Notes: generated by a model from the letters alone, not told the origin. Shown: positions 43,707 to 54,469, counted from the first letter of the stretch. The stretch: DNA of 64,000 bases from Sphingobium sp. SCG-1 (GCF_002953135.1 NZ_CP026372.1:3459501-3523500); one strand, 5' to 3'. Numbers and translations: made by a program.

Positions 43707-44354
43707 ATGGCGACCGTACACCTCAAGAAACTTCGCAAGGCCCACGGCCCGGTGGCCCGGTTGCTGAACAAGACACGGCCCTTGGCCACGTTCTTCGGCC
43801 AATTTGTGAAGCATCCCGCGATGATCGGGTCGATCATCCCCTCCTCGCCTTCCCTCGTCGCTTCGATGTTGAAAACCGTTGACTGGTCCAGCACCAGACT
43901 GTTTGTCGAATATGGTCCTGGCGTCGGCACCTTCACTCGCACGATACTGGAGAAGATGCGCTCCGATGCGCTTCTGATAGCGATCGACATCAACACTGAT
44001 TTCGTCCGGTATCTAAGCGCTGACATCGCGGATCACCGTTTCCGAGCCGTCCATGGATCAGCCGTCGACGTGCGCCGGATCATTTCTGAGCATGGGTTTT
44101 CCGAAGCCGATTACATCTTGTCTGGCCTGCCATTTTCCACTCTCCCCGCTGGCGTCGGAGACGCCATTACGACGGAGACTCATGCAGCGTTGCGACCCGG
44201 TGGGTCATTTTTGGTCTATCAATATTCAGGGTTCGTGCAGAGGTTTCTTGTGCCCAATTTCGCGGACGTCGAAACGGACGTGGAATGGTTCAACATTCCC
44301 CCTTGTCGGTTGTTCCGGGCAAAAAAGGCGGAGTCTCTCGCGCAAGCAGCATGA
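43707..44354 (+). CDS. SAM-dependent methyltransferase, phospholipid N-methyltransferase-like
   Basis: A 215-residue class I methyltransferase with motif I FVEYGPGVGTFTRTIL, an acidic end of strand 2 (LIAIDINTDFVRYL) and the motif-IV-like SGLPFSTL. The N-terminal FFGQFVKHPAMIGSIIPSS pattern is seen in Rhodobacter PmtA-type phosphatidylethanolamine N-methyltransferases and relatives. It may methylate a membrane lipid. The call is by resemblance; the substrate is not proven. Confidence 0.8.
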   Translation: MATVHLKKLRKAHGPVARLLNKTRPLATFFGQFVKHPAMIGSIIPSSPSLVASMLKTVDWSSTRLFVEYGPGVGTFTRTILEKMRSDALLIAIDINTDFVRYLSADIADHRFRAVHGSAVDVRRIISEHGFSEADYILSGLPFSTLPAGVGDAITTETHAALRPGGSFLVYQYSGFVQRFLVPNFADVETDVEWFNIPPCRLFRAKKAESLAQAA

Positions 44355-44507
44355 GTTGCTCCAGGTAATTTGAATTTTAGTAGATAAAGTATTTGGCGCG
44401 AACGGCGGCGGGGCCATGCATCGCAGCCTAAATCAATATAGTATCATTTGACACCATTGTTGGGCTGAAGGATAAGCAGGAAACATTTCTGCCGGAGAGC
44501 CCCATCG

Positions 44508-45575
44508 ATGACTGATGCGCATGACAATCCCTTGGGACTGGATGGCTTCGAATTTGTGGAATTCACAAGCCCTGAGCCGCAGGCATTAGCCGACCTGTTC
44601 GTCGCCATGGGTTTTACGCATCTTGCCAATCACCGGTCGAAAAATGTTCGTCGCTATGCGCAAGGTGACATCAACTTCATACTCAACATGGAAACTGTGG
44701 GTCAGGCGGCGGAGTTCCGCAACGCCCATGGACCATCCGCCAACGCAATGGCGTTCCGCGTACACGATGCCCGCGCCGCCTTTGAGGAGGCGGTCAAGCG
44801 CGGCGCAACGCCGGTCACGGGACCGGTGGGACCAATGGAACTCAACATCCCGGCTATAGAAGGCATCGGCGGGTCCAATCTCTATCTGGTGGATCGCTAC
44901 GGCGCGCAGGAAATCTATGATGTCGATTTCGTCCTGCTGCCGGGCGCTGAGCGCAACGGGCATGACGCCGGGCTACACACGCTGGATCACCTCACGCACA
45001 ACGTCAACCGCGGCCGCATGAACCACTGGGCGCAATTTTACGAACGGATCTTCAGCTTCCGCGAGATTCGGTATTTCGACATCGAAGGACAAGCCACGGC
45101 TCTCCTCAGCCGCGCTATGACAGCCCCGGATGACAAAATCCGCATTCCGCTCAACGAAAGCCAGGATGAGCATAGCCAGATCGAAGAATTTTTGCGCGAG
45201 TATAAAGGCGAAGGCATTCAGCATCTCGCTCTCGCTACGGACGATATCTTCGCGACGGTGGACAAACTGCGCGCTAAGGGCGTGCGGTTTCAGGACAGTC
45301 CCGACAGTTATTTCGACATGATCGACGCACGCCTGCCGGGGCACGGACATGACATCGAAGAAATGCGCAGGCGCCGTATCTTGATTGATGGCGCGCCGGA
45401 AACCGGGGGCGGACTGCTGTTGCAGATATTCACCGAGAATATGGTGGGGCCGATCTTCTTCGAGATTATTCAGCGCAAGGGCAATGATGGCTTTGGCGAA
45501 GGCAACTTCAAGGCTCTGTTCGAATCCATCGAGTTGGACCAGATTCGCCGCGGAGTAGTCAACGTTGGAGCGTAA
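44508..45575 (+). CDS. hppD: 4-hydroxyphenylpyruvate dioxygenase
   Basis: A 355-residue HPPD with iron ligands H161 (LDHLTHNV), H239 (IQHLALATDD) and E319 (FFEIIQRKG). It converts 4-hydroxyphenylpyruvate to homogentisate in tyrosine breakdown. The last codons precede fahA by 4 bp, so they form an operon for the first and last steps. hmgA and maleylacetoacetate isomerase genes are not in the window, though a GST-family protein lies at 40.5 kb. Confidence 0.96.
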   Translation: MTDAHDNPLGLDGFEFVEFTSPEPQALADLFVAMGFTHLANHRSKNVRRYAQGDINFILNMETVGQAAEFRNAHGPSANAMAFRVHDARAAFEEAVKRGATPVTGPVGPMELNIPAIEGIGGSNLYLVDRYGAQEIYDVDFVLLPGAERNGHDAGLHTLDHLTHNVNRGRMNHWAQFYERIFSFREIRYFDIEGQATALLSRAMTAPDDKIRIPLNESQDEHSQIEEFLREYKGEGIQHLALATDDIFATVDKLRAKGVRFQDSPDSYFDMIDARLPGHGHDIEEMRRRRILIDGAPETGGGLLLQIFTENMVGPIFFEIIQRKGNDGFGEGNFKALFESIELDQIRRGVVNVGA

Positions 45576-45579
45576 GGGG

Positions 45580-46881
45580 GTGCGCATCGGGATCGACGAG
45601 ACTCACGATCCTGCAAGAACAAGTTGGGTCGTCAGCGCGAACGGCCACGGCGACTTCCCGATCCAGAACCTGCCCCTTGGCGTATTCAGCCCAGACGAAG
45701 GGGAACCCCGGATCGGCGCAGCAATTGGAGACGACATCCTGGACTTGCGCGCGCTTGCCGATGAGGGGTTAATGCCGGAAGCCACGAAGAAAGCGCTATA
45801 CAGCCGGACGCTGAATGCACTTTTCGCCTTGCCGGGGGACGCGCGTAATGATCTTCGGAAGCAACTGAGCGCATTGTTGTCCGACGAAGCCCACCGCCGT
45901 GCTGTAACGCCGATGCTTTATCGTGCTGAGGCATGCGTGATGTACCTGCCTGCCGTTATCGGTGACTACACTGATTTCTACGTCGGCATCCATCATGCGA
46001 ACAATGTGGGCAGGCTATTCCGCCCGGACAATCCATTACTGCCTAATTACAAGCATGTGCCTATTGGCTATCATGGACGCGCATCGTCGGTTCGCCCTTC
46101 TGGCGTGCCGGTGATAAGGCCGAGGGGGCAGCGCAAACCTCCGGACGCAGAGAACCCCGTCTATGCCGCCACAGAACGCCTGGATTATGAGCTGGAACTC
46201 GGCATCTGGATTGGCGCGGGGAACGAGCTGGGTGATCCCATCGCAATATCGGAAGCGGGTCGCCACATCGCTGGTTTCTGTTTGCTCAACGATTGGTCGG
46301 CACGTGATTTTCAAGCATGGGAATATCAGCCGCTTGGGCCGTTTCTCGCCAAGAATTTTCACTCCACCGTTTCGCCTTGGGTGATTACAGCAGAAGCTCT
46401 GGCGCCTTTCCGGACTGCACAACCTCAGCGAACGAACGGTGATCCTGTGCCACTGCCTTATCTTTGGAATGACAAAGATCAGGCGTCGGGGGGGCTGGGA
46501 ATCGAGTTGTCGGTCTCGCTATCTTCAGCCGCGATGCGCAAAGCCGACCTGCCCGCCTTCCTTCTGGGGAAAGGGCCAGCCTCCAATATGTACTGGACTG
46601 CGGCGCAGATTGTAACTCATCACGCGTCCAACGGATGCAATCTCCAGCCCGGTGACCTATTAGGCACGGGAACCATCTCTACACCTGATGATAGCGGCTT
46701 GGGCAGTCTTTTGGAGCTTAGCCGCGGTGGTAGCCAGCCAGTCGAGCTGCCCAATGGAGAGACACGAACATTCCTGGTGGACGGCGACCATGTAATCATG
46801 AAAGCCAACGCCAAGGCTGAGGGGTTTGTCTCCATCGGCTTCGGCTCATGCCATGCAGAGGTCTTGCCCGCGCACACGTGA
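45580..46881 (+). CDS. fahA: Fumarylacetoacetase
   Basis: A 433-residue FAH from GTG 45580. It has the usual N-terminus (ARTSWVVSANGHGDFPIQNLPLGVF), catalytic-site YTDFYVGIHHANNVG, PIGYHGRASSV, LNDWSARDFQAWEYQPLGPF and the metal-binding LDYELELGIWIG. It cleaves fumarylacetoacetate to fumarate and acetoacetate, the last step of tyrosine catabolism. A TTG at 45565 is also open and would overlap hppD. GGAG precedes each candidate at similar spacing, so the start is uncertain by five codons. Confidence 0.95.
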   Translation: MRIGIDETHDPARTSWVVSANGHGDFPIQNLPLGVFSPDEGEPRIGAAIGDDILDLRALADEGLMPEATKKALYSRTLNALFALPGDARNDLRKQLSALLSDEAHRRAVTPMLYRAEACVMYLPAVIGDYTDFYVGIHHANNVGRLFRPDNPLLPNYKHVPIGYHGRASSVRPSGVPVIRPRGQRKPPDAENPVYAATERLDYELELGIWIGAGNELGDPIAISEAGRHIAGFCLLNDWSARDFQAWEYQPLGPFLAKNFHSTVSPWVITAEALAPFRTAQPQRTNGDPVPLPYLWNDKDQASGGLGIELSVSLSSAAMRKADLPAFLLGKGPASNMYWTAAQIVTHHASNGCNLQPGDLLGTGTISTPDDSGLGSLLELSRGGSQPVELPNGETRTFLVDGDHVIMKANAKAEGFVSIGFGSCHAEVLPAHT

Positions 46882-46919
46882 GTGCCGGGAGGCCCTTACT
46901 TACTATGAGGGTGTCCTGC

Positions 46920-47255
46920 CTAAAGCGGCTTCAGGCCCAGCGCGTCTGTCGTGATCTTCACGATATGATCGAAGATGGCGGGATGCAGGGGGCGCTCGAA
47001 ATTGCACCCCGCTTCATGGTCACGCACCCACATGACTTCGGCACGGCGGCCTTCGAAACCCGGCAACATGATCCAGATGTCCATGCCGGGCTTCAACTTG
47101 ACAAAGGTCTGCACGCGAAACCCCGTCGCCGACAGATCAGAAATGCGGCTCGAAAACCAGCTTTCTCCGGGTCGGCGCAACTTGACGCCAATCTGCACAT
47201 GGTGACGGGTGTCCGTCCGCTCATATCCCGACTTGATGTTTTGCCTGGCGCTCAT
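46920..47255 (-). CDS. PilZ-domain protein
   Basis: A 111-residue protein with the c-di-GMP-binding RxxxR-like start (YERTDTRHHVQIGVKLRRPG), the D/NxSxxG motif (SDLSATGFRV) and a compact beta barrel (IMLPGFEGRRAEVMWVRDHEAGCNF). The single domain suggests an effector that docks on a partner. It is convergent with fahA. Confidence 0.9.
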   Translation of the reverse strand: MSARQNIKSGYERTDTRHHVQIGVKLRRPGESWFSSRISDLSATGFRVQTFVKLKPGMDIWIMLPGFEGRRAEVMWVRDHEAGCNFERPLHPAIFDHIVKITTDALGLKPL

Positions 47256-47340
47256 GGTCCGTCACGTGATGCACTGGAATGATGAACAACGGCTACACAG
47301 GAAGGATGACCAGCCCGTTAATTGCGCTTCTCAATCAATA

Positions 47341-47368
47341 AAAAAGGGCCGCCGCAGCAGCCCTTTTT
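47341..47368. terminator. Bidirectional intrinsic terminator after the TonB operon
   Basis: AAAAAGGGC and GCCCTTTTT flank an 11-base GC-rich loop, giving A/T runs on both sides. On the minus strand it ends the tonB-exbB-exbD-exbD operon 33 bases after the last stop. Confidence 0.85.
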
Positions 47369-47400
47369 CATGAACATCGATGTTATTTCAGACGCTTGGG

Positions 47401-47823
47401 TCAGAACGATCCGTATTGTTCGTTACCGACAAAACCGAGCTTCGTCACGTTCGCGCGCTTGATCTCGGCCAGAACCTGATCGACCACGACATAGCGGGTC
47501 TGTGCGTCCGGCTGAAACTGCAACTCAGGCTCTACCGGCAAAGCTAGCGACTGCTTGAGGTAGAGGCGCAGGGTCAGCAGATCGATCGGTGCACCGTTCC
47601 AGGTGATCGTTCCGGCGGCATCGATAGCCACCTTGTTCTTGACCGGGTCAACGACGCTGTCCGTCGGCGGCGCGTTCTGCGGCAGATCGATCTTCACCGC
47701 GTGGGTTTGGATCGGGATGGTGATGATGAACATGATGAGGAGCACGAGCATGACGTCGATCAACGGCGTCGTGTTCATCTCCATCATCGGCTCGCCATCT
47801 TCAGAGGCAGCAGCCATTGCCAT
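47401..47823 (-). CDS. exbD: ExbD/TolR-family biopolymer transport protein (second copy)
   Basis: A 140-residue protein with the ExbD transmembrane segment containing the essential aspartate (MEMNTTPLIDVMLVLLIMFI) and a periplasmic domain. It couples proton flow to TonB. It is the last gene of the operon, 25 bp after the first exbD. It differs from the first copy mainly in the periplasmic part. Confidence 0.93.
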   Translation of the reverse strand: MAMAAASEDGEPMMEMNTTPLIDVMLVLLIMFIITIPIQTHAVKIDLPQNAPPTDSVVDPVKNKVAIDAAGTITWNGAPIDLLTLRLYLKQSLALPVEPELQFQPDAQTRYVVVDQVLAEIKRANVTKLGFVGNEQYGSF

Positions 47824-47848
47824 TGTCTAAACTCCTGTCTGGTCTCGA

Positions 47849-48337
47849 TCAGAGACGCTGGATGTTGAGCGAAGCCGGATCGGGTTCGGAGATGAAGCCG
47901 ACCTTCGGAAAGCCAGCACGCTGCATGGTGTAGATCGTGCCGCCGATGCACCGGTAAGGCGTATTGATGTCGCCGCGGATATGCACTTCGGGCAAATCCT
48001 CTGGCGTCATGTTCTCGATGCCGCCAACCTTTTTGATATCGGCTTCAAGCTTCGCAACTGCGCGATTCAGCAGGTCCGTCGAATCAACCTTGGTCATGTT
48101 CCAGTACACTTCGCATGCCCCGTCGGCAGCGGTCGTGATGGACAGCGACACATTCTCCGGCTTCGTCGTCGTCGGCTCGAACGCCACCTTGGGCAGTTCA
48201 AGATCGACGGTCTGAATGACGACAGGAACGGCGATCAAGAAGATGATGAGCAGCACGAGCATGACGTCAACGAGCGGCGTCGTGTTGATCGTGTTAATCG
48301 GCTGGTCTTCGCCGCCGGGTCCAACACTCATTGCCAT
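47849..48337 (-). CDS. exbD: ExbD/TolR-family biopolymer transport protein (first copy)
   Basis: A 162-residue ExbD with the same proton-pathway segment (INTINTTPLVDVMLVLLIIFLI). Its longer periplasmic domain carries cysteines (GACEVYW, YRCIGG), which the second copy lacks. It lies between exbB and the second exbD. Two exbD genes behind one exbB suggest mixed or alternative complexes. Confidence 0.93.
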   Translation of the reverse strand: MAMSVGPGGEDQPINTINTTPLVDVMLVLLIIFLIAVPVVIQTVDLELPKVAFEPTTTKPENVSLSITTAADGACEVYWNMTKVDSTDLLNRAVAKLEADIKKVGGIENMTPEDLPEVHIRGDINTPYRCIGGTIYTMQRAGFPKVGFISEPDPASLNIQRL

Positions 48338-48439
48338 TTATCAGTATCCTAACATGTCTGTCTTTTTTGACTCCGGCCTGGAAGGCGGGGCCAGGGCCCG
48401 GACGCGGCGCAGCCCGCCGCTCCGGGTCACCTTGTGCAA

Positions 48440-49201
48440 TCAGGCCTTGGTGGGCGTTGCAGCAACCGGCTTCGTAACCGGAGCAGCGGCACCAGTCGTA
48501 ACCACCGGCTTCACGGCGCCGTTCGACACCATGTAGCCGAGCAGGTCGGTCGAGAAGGAGCTGAGATCCTCCGCGATCGCCTTGTTACGGCGCTGCAGGA
48601 AGTTGTATGCAAGCACGGCGGGAACCGCGACGACCAGACCAAGGGCGGTCATGATGAGCGCTTCACCGACTGGACCGGCAACGGCGTCGATCGATGCCTG
48701 ACCCGAAGCACCGATCTTGATCAGAGCGCGGTAGATACCAATAACCGTACCGAACAGACCGACGAACGGCGAGGTCGAACCAACGGTCGCGAGGAACGCA
48801 AGGCCGCTGCCCAGCTTCCAGTTGATGGCGTTTTCCGAACGGGCGAGCGAACCGTGCAGCCAGTCATGCGCTTCGACCGGATCGGTCAGTTTGCCATGCT
48901 GTTCCTGAGCGGCAATGCCGTCGTCGACGAGCTGCTTGTAAGCCGAGTTCTTCTCCAGCTTGGCGGAGCCTTCACGCAGGTTGGCCGAACGCCAGAACAC
49001 CTGACGGACCTTCTTGTACTGGTTGATCACCTTCTGCTGTTCGATCAGCTTGGTGAACAGGATGAAGAACGTGCCGACAGACATGCCGACCAGAATGATG
49101 AAAACGGTCCAGGCGATGACACCGCCCTGCTCGAGCGCTTCCATCAGGCCATATGGGTTTGCCGCCTTGGGGGCTGCGGCGGCTGCGATAGACATCAACA
49201 T
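48440..49201 (-). CDS. exbB: ExbB/TolQ/MotA-family proton channel protein
   Basis: A 253-residue membrane protein with three transmembrane segments. The conserved TolQ block includes FLATVGSTSPFVGLFGTVIGIYRAL and VGEALIMTALGLVVAVPAVLAYN. It forms the pentameric channel of the Ton motor with ExbD. The N-terminal Ala-rich segment precedes the first helix (GVIAWTVFIILVGMSVGTFF). It follows tonB by 90 bp. Confidence 0.94.
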   Translation of the reverse strand: MLMSIAAAAAPKAANPYGLMEALEQGGVIAWTVFIILVGMSVGTFFILFTKLIEQQKVINQYKKVRQVFWRSANLREGSAKLEKNSAYKQLVDDGIAAQEQHGKLTDPVEAHDWLHGSLARSENAINWKLGSGLAFLATVGSTSPFVGLFGTVIGIYRALIKIGASGQASIDAVAGPVGEALIMTALGLVVAVPAVLAYNFLQRRNKAIAEDLSSFSTDLLGYMVSNGAVKPVVTTGAAAPVTKPVAATPTKA

Positions 49202-49291
49202 GTTCGTGACTTCCCTCTCATTGGGTTCAGTAAGAGTGGCGGCCCCGCGCTAAGGGGGCCGGACCGCCACAGAATATTCAGATCACCGACT

Positions 49292-49948
49292 TCACTGCGG
49301 CAGTTTCCACACGATGCGGCTGCTGAAGCTGTCCGCCATCGGCTGACCATCCGCACCGACCGCAGGCTTGAAGCGTGCGCGGCGAGGCAAAAGACGGCAC
49401 GTTTCCGCGTCGAGATCGGGGCTACCGCTCGATGAGGTCACCGTGCAGTTGGTCACCCGGCCATCGGGGCCGATGTCCAGCTTGAACCCGGTCGTACCCG
49501 AACGCTCTTCGCGCTGTGCACGGCTGGGATAGTCAGCGTCGGTGACCCAGCTGCCCGGAGATCCGCGTGGCGCGGCCCGACTTGCCGCTACCTTTGGAGC
49601 TGGCGGCGGAGGCGGCGGAGGCGCCGCAACCGGAACGGGATTGAACACCGGCGGAGGCGTGCGAACCGTCTGGATCGGCGGCGCAGGCGCAGGCGTTTGG
49701 ACGATCGGCGGCGGCGAGACTACCGGCGGCGGCTCGATCGGCTGATCTGGCGGCGGTGGCGGCGGTTCCTCATCTGGTGGCGGTGGCTCTTCCTTGACGT
49801 CTATGACGTTCAGCTGCTCCGCCGCCTTTTTGACATATTGCATGCCAAGACCAGAGACGAATGCATAACCGAGAACAGCATGAATCAGGGCAACGATGAC
49901 GATCGATATCGTGCGACTCGAACCCTCTGAGTGGTCAGCATAAGCCAT
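49292..49948 (-). CDS. tonB: TonB energy-transducing protein
   Basis: A 218-residue TonB with one N-terminal transmembrane helix (ISIVIVALIHAVLGYAFV), a proline-rich spacer (PPPPDEEPPPPPPDQPIEPP and following) and a C-terminal domain with YPSRAQREERSG and the GRVTNCTVTSSSGSPDLD pattern. It spans the periplasm to power receptors such as the one at 13.5-15.9 kb. It heads the operon tonB-exbB-exbD-exbD. Confidence 0.94.
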   Translation of the reverse strand: MAYADHSEGSSRTISIVIVALIHAVLGYAFVSGLGMQYVKKAAEQLNVIDVKEEPPPPDEEPPPPPPDQPIEPPPVVSPPPIVQTPAPAPPIQTVRTPPPVFNPVPVAAPPPPPPPAPKVAASRAAPRGSPGSWVTDADYPSRAQREERSGTTGFKLDIGPDGRVTNCTVTSSSGSPDLDAETCRLLPRRARFKPAVGADGQPMADSFSSRIVWKLPQ

Positions 49949-50200
49949 TCAGCAACGACACTCCTTAACTCGGCTTCTTGAAAAATGACGACCTATGGAC
50001 AACATGGACCATAAGATGATCGGTGATGCCCCGCCCATCTTTATGGCCCTAGTCCGCTTTTTTGCTATCACTGCAACTCCTATCGCGGCCAAACGCGTGA
50101 CGCAAACGCTTTATCAAAGGCACCTCTTGCTTTCGCAAGTTATTAACGAAATTACTTGCCTGTGGCGTGGATGCCACGGGTTCAGCAAGGTCGAACGAAT

Positions 50201-51097
50201 ATGAAGATGATATCCTCCATTGCCATCACCCGAACCTGCGCTGTAGCTTGCCTTGTTTTAGCCGCAAATGCCGGTTTTTCAAAGTTTTCCGCACCCGCCA
50301 CCGCGCAAGCAATAAACAATAAGGCAGTTAACTCAAAGATAGTTTTGCCTCCGTCCTCCTATGCTGATCTTGCTGATCTTAGCGCAGTTGCGCCGGTTGT
50401 GCTCATTGGTGAAATTTCATCAGTGATTCCCCTTAAGCCCGTACAGGCACCAGGTGTAGCGGCAGGGTATCGAAGGGCTTTTATCACCACTAAAGCAGCC
50501 GGATTGATTCGCGGCGAAGGCGGAGTGGCCCCAACTTTGTCGTATTTATACGACATTCCTCTCGATGCGCGGGGCAAGCTCCCCAAGCTTAAGAAACGGC
50601 GTGTCCTGCTGTTTGCTCGGCCCGGAGCTAGACCGGGTGAAATCCAGCTTGTAGCTCCCGATGCACAAATTGACTGGTCGCCGGAGCGGGAAGCGACCGT
50701 AAGAAGCATCGTTTCCGAACTGCTTTCGGCAAAGGCTCCACCCAAGATCATAGGGTTGGGAGATGCCTTTCACGTTGCAGGGACGGTCCAGGGTGAAGGC
50801 GAGACGCAGATGTTCCTGCGGACCGACAGCGGCGAGCCGGTGTCGCTTTCAATTGTCAGGCGGCCGGGAGAAGAACCGAAATGGGCAGTCGCCTTGGGCG
50901 AAATCGTGGATGAGGCAGCGGCGACCCCTAAGCCAGGGACGCTGCTGTGGTATCGGCTGGCCTGCGGCTTGCCCTCTGCCCTGCCTCCCGCTGCAGTGAG
51001 GACATTAGCGGTCCCTGACGCGGAAGCCGCACGCGCGGATTACCAGCTGGTGGTGGATGGCCTCGGCCCCTGTGGACGGACGCGGATGCCCCGGTGA
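50201..51097 (+). CDS. Secreted hypothetical protein
   Basis: A 298-residue protein from ATG 50201 with an export signal (ITRTCAVACLVLAANAGFS) and a mature part without recognised motifs (YADLADLSAVAPVVLIGEIS, GEGETQMFLRTDSGEPVSLS). It is predicted periplasmic and looks beta-rich. It precedes hom by 98 bp. I do not recognise a family, and its position next to hom is the only context. Confidence 0.8.
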   Translation: MKMISSIAITRTCAVACLVLAANAGFSKFSAPATAQAINNKAVNSKIVLPPSSYADLADLSAVAPVVLIGEISSVIPLKPVQAPGVAAGYRRAFITTKAAGLIRGEGGVAPTLSYLYDIPLDARGKLPKLKKRRVLLFARPGARPGEIQLVAPDAQIDWSPEREATVRSIVSELLSAKAPPKIIGLGDAFHVAGTVQGEGETQMFLRTDSGEPVSLSIVRRPGEEPKWAVALGEIVDEAAATPKPGTLLWYRLACGLPSALPPAAVRTLAVPDAEAARADYQLVVDGLGPCGRTRMPR

Positions 51098-51195
51098 TTC
51101 GGCTGCCCTTCCGACGCGTGGATTGGGCTTGGAAATCGCTGCCCCCCCGGCTATCAGCGCCCCTCTTCGGAACATAGCGTACGCGGGGCAGTAGG

Positions 51196-52539
51196 ATGAA
51201 CACAGCGGATCAGCGGCCGGATCAGAAGCCCCTGCGGGTCGCCGTCGTGGGTCTTGGAACGGTGGGCGGCGGCGTGCTTCGCCTGCTAGAGACTAATGGC
51301 GCACTAATTGCACGGCGCTCAGGACGCCCGATCCAGATCGTAGCCATTTCCGCGCGCGACCGCTCGAAAGATCGCGGCATCGACCTTTCGGCTTATGAAT
51401 GGGTCGATGATATGACGAGCCTTGCCCAGCGTGATGACGTCGACGCAGTGGTGGAGTTGATCGGCGGTTCCGATGGCCCAGCCTTGACATTAGCCCGCCA
51501 GTGCCTTGCGGCGGGCAAACCATTCGTGACAGCTAACAAAGCGATGATTGCACATCACGGTCTTGCCCTCGCAAGCGCGGCAGAGGCTGCGGGCGTTGCG
51601 CTCAAGTACGAGGCCGCAGTTGCTGGCGGCATTCCGGTCATCAAGGGGCTGCGCGAAGGCGCCGCGGCCAATGAAATCGGGCGCGTCTATGGCATATTGA
51701 ACGGCACCTGCAATTACATCCTCACAACCATGGAGAAGGCGCAGGAGGCGGGACACCCGCGCGACTTCTCCGAAGTCCTCAAAGATGCCCAGTCCCTTGG
51801 CTACGCAGAAGCCGATCCCAGCTTTGACATCGACGGCGTAGATGCGGCGCATAAGCTTTCGATCCTTTCGAGCCTGGCGTTCGGTACAAGGCTGAACTTC
51901 GAAGATGTGGACATCACTGGTATCCGCCACGTCATCGCGGCCGACATCGCCGAAGCGGCAGTGCTGGGCTATCGTATCCGCCTCGTCGGCATGGCGGAGA
52001 ACAGTGTAGACGGCCTGTTCCAGCGCGTTCATCCGATGCTGGTGCCGCTCAATCATCCCCTCGCACATGTTGACGGTTCGCTTAATGCTGTGGTGGCCGA
52101 AGGCAATTTCGTTGGACGGCTGTTCTTTCAGGGTGCGGGCGCAGGAGACGGACCTACGGCTTCTGCCGTGGTGGCGGACCTCATCGACGTGGCGCGCGAT
52201 GAATATGGCGATGCCTTCGCCATGCCCGTCGCATCGCTTGTGGCGCAGAGCAAAGCCGACACCGGGGCGCGTATCGGACGCAGTTATTTGCGGTTCCAGG
52301 TAGCTGACCGTCCCGGCGTTCTCGCTGAAATCGCCGCAGCGACGCGCGACGCGGGCGTATCGATTGAGAGTATGATCCAGCGGGGAACGGCCTCCTCTAA
52401 CGCATCGAGCAAGGACGGCGTGCTGGTAGCCATCGTGACGCATGAGGGCGCGGAACGCTGCGTCGCTGACACCTTGGCCCGCCTCGCCGGATCGGACAGC
52501 TTGCTCGATCAGCCGATGGTCATGCACATTCTAGACTAA
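51196..52539 (+). CDS. hom: Homoserine dehydrogenase
   Basis: A 447-residue enzyme. The N-terminal Rossmann motif is VAVVGLGTVGGGVL, the catalytic domain has GILNGTCNYILTTM and YAEADPSFDIDGVDAAHKL, and a C-terminal ACT domain begins near YLRFQVADRPGVLAEIA. It reduces aspartate semialdehyde to homoserine for threonine and methionine. The ACT domain suggests threonine feedback. It is followed by glpX, a neighbour pairing common in alphaproteobacteria. Confidence 0.97.
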   Translation: MNTADQRPDQKPLRVAVVGLGTVGGGVLRLLETNGALIARRSGRPIQIVAISARDRSKDRGIDLSAYEWVDDMTSLAQRDDVDAVVELIGGSDGPALTLARQCLAAGKPFVTANKAMIAHHGLALASAAEAAGVALKYEAAVAGGIPVIKGLREGAAANEIGRVYGILNGTCNYILTTMEKAQEAGHPRDFSEVLKDAQSLGYAEADPSFDIDGVDAAHKLSILSSLAFGTRLNFEDVDITGIRHVIAADIAEAAVLGYRIRLVGMAENSVDGLFQRVHPMLVPLNHPLAHVDGSLNAVVAEGNFVGRLFFQGAGAGDGPTASAVVADLIDVARDEYGDAFAMPVASLVAQSKADTGARIGRSYLRFQVADRPGVLAEIAAATRDAGVSIESMIQRGTASSNASSKDGVLVAIVTHEGAERCVADTLARLAGSDSLLDQPMVMHILD

Positions 52540-52677
52540 CCCTAGGGATTAGCTGGATCGAATTAGTCCTTTTCCCGTGACATCTTATCGTTACGCTTCT
52601 CGACAAGCCCACATCCACCGCCTATCGCACTGTGCACGCGCAGCAATGACATTCACAGGACAAAGGGGTTTTCGATT

Positions 52678-53646
<969 letters not shown>

Positions 53647-53670
53647 CGTTCTCAAATATCGTACTTACAG

Positions 53671-53706
53671 CGGCGCTTTCCCACCGGGGGGGGTGCCGTT
53701 ATTTTT
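53671..53706 (+). terminator. Probable glpX terminator
   Basis: CGGC (53671-53674) can pair with GCCG (53695-53698), with inner ACC/GGT pairs and a G-run loop, followed by TTATTTTTT. The helix is imperfect. It overlaps the end of the convergent permease gene. Confidence 0.4.
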
Positions 53707-54469
53707 TAAGTCGATAGCCCGTGCTGAACATCCAGCTTATGATACCTAGGCACAGCAGCAGCATCGCTGCTATGATTGTGGCGCTCCAGCCGATGCTCAC
53801 GTCACCCTTGTCGAAGAACGTCCAGCGGAACCCGCTGATGAGATAGACGATTGGGTTGAACAGCGTGATCGTCCGCCACGGCTCAGGCAGCATGTGGATC
53901 GAATAGAATGCGCCGCCCAGGAACGTCATAGGCGTGACGACCAGCAGCGGGATCACCTGCAACTGCTCGAAACTCTGCGCCCATATGCCCAGGATGAAGC
54001 CGAACAGGCAGAAGGTAACGGCGATCAGGGCCATGAAGCCGAACATCCAGATGGGATGGGCGATGGGTAGATCCACGAAGAGATGCGCCGTGGCGAATAT
54101 GATGAGGCCAAGGATCAACGACTTGGTGGCAGCGGCTCCGACATAGGCAATGACTGTTTCCAGCGCGGACACAGGCGCGGACAGCAGTTCGTAGATCGTC
54201 CCGGTGAACTTCGGCATGTAGATGCCGAAGCTCGCGTTGAAGATGCTTTCAGTGAACATCGAGAGCATGATGAGGCCCGGCACGATGAACGCGCCGTAGG
54301 CGATGCCATCTATCTCCTTCATCTGACTGCCGATCGCCGAACCGAACACGATGAAGTAGAGCGATGTCGTGATGACCGGCGTAGCGAGGCTGGTGAGGAT
54401 CGTGCGGCCAAAGCGCGCCAACTCGAAGGTGTAGATGGCGCGCACGGCGTTGAAACTGAAATGAATCAC
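53699..54469 (-). CDS. ABC-2 type transporter permease (YadH-like)
   Basis: A 256-residue membrane protein with six hydrophobic segments and the ABC2 signature IPLLVVTPMTFLGGAFYSI...LFNPIVYLISGFRW. It forms an exporter with the ATPase encoded upstream (4-bp overlap). The YadGH pair is widely conserved; the substrate is unknown. Confidence 0.92.
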   Translation of the reverse strand: MIHFSFNAVRAIYTFELARFGRTILTSLATPVITTSLYFIVFGSAIGSQMKEIDGIAYGAFIVPGLIMLSMFTESIFNASFGIYMPKFTGTIYELLSAPVSALETVIAYVGAAATKSLILGLIIFATAHLFVDLPIAHPIWMFGFMALIAVTFCLFGFILGIWAQSFEQLQVIPLLVVTPMTFLGGAFYSIHMLPEPWRTITLFNPIVYLISGFRWTFFDKGDVSIGWSATIIAAMLLLCLGIISWMFSTGYRLKK

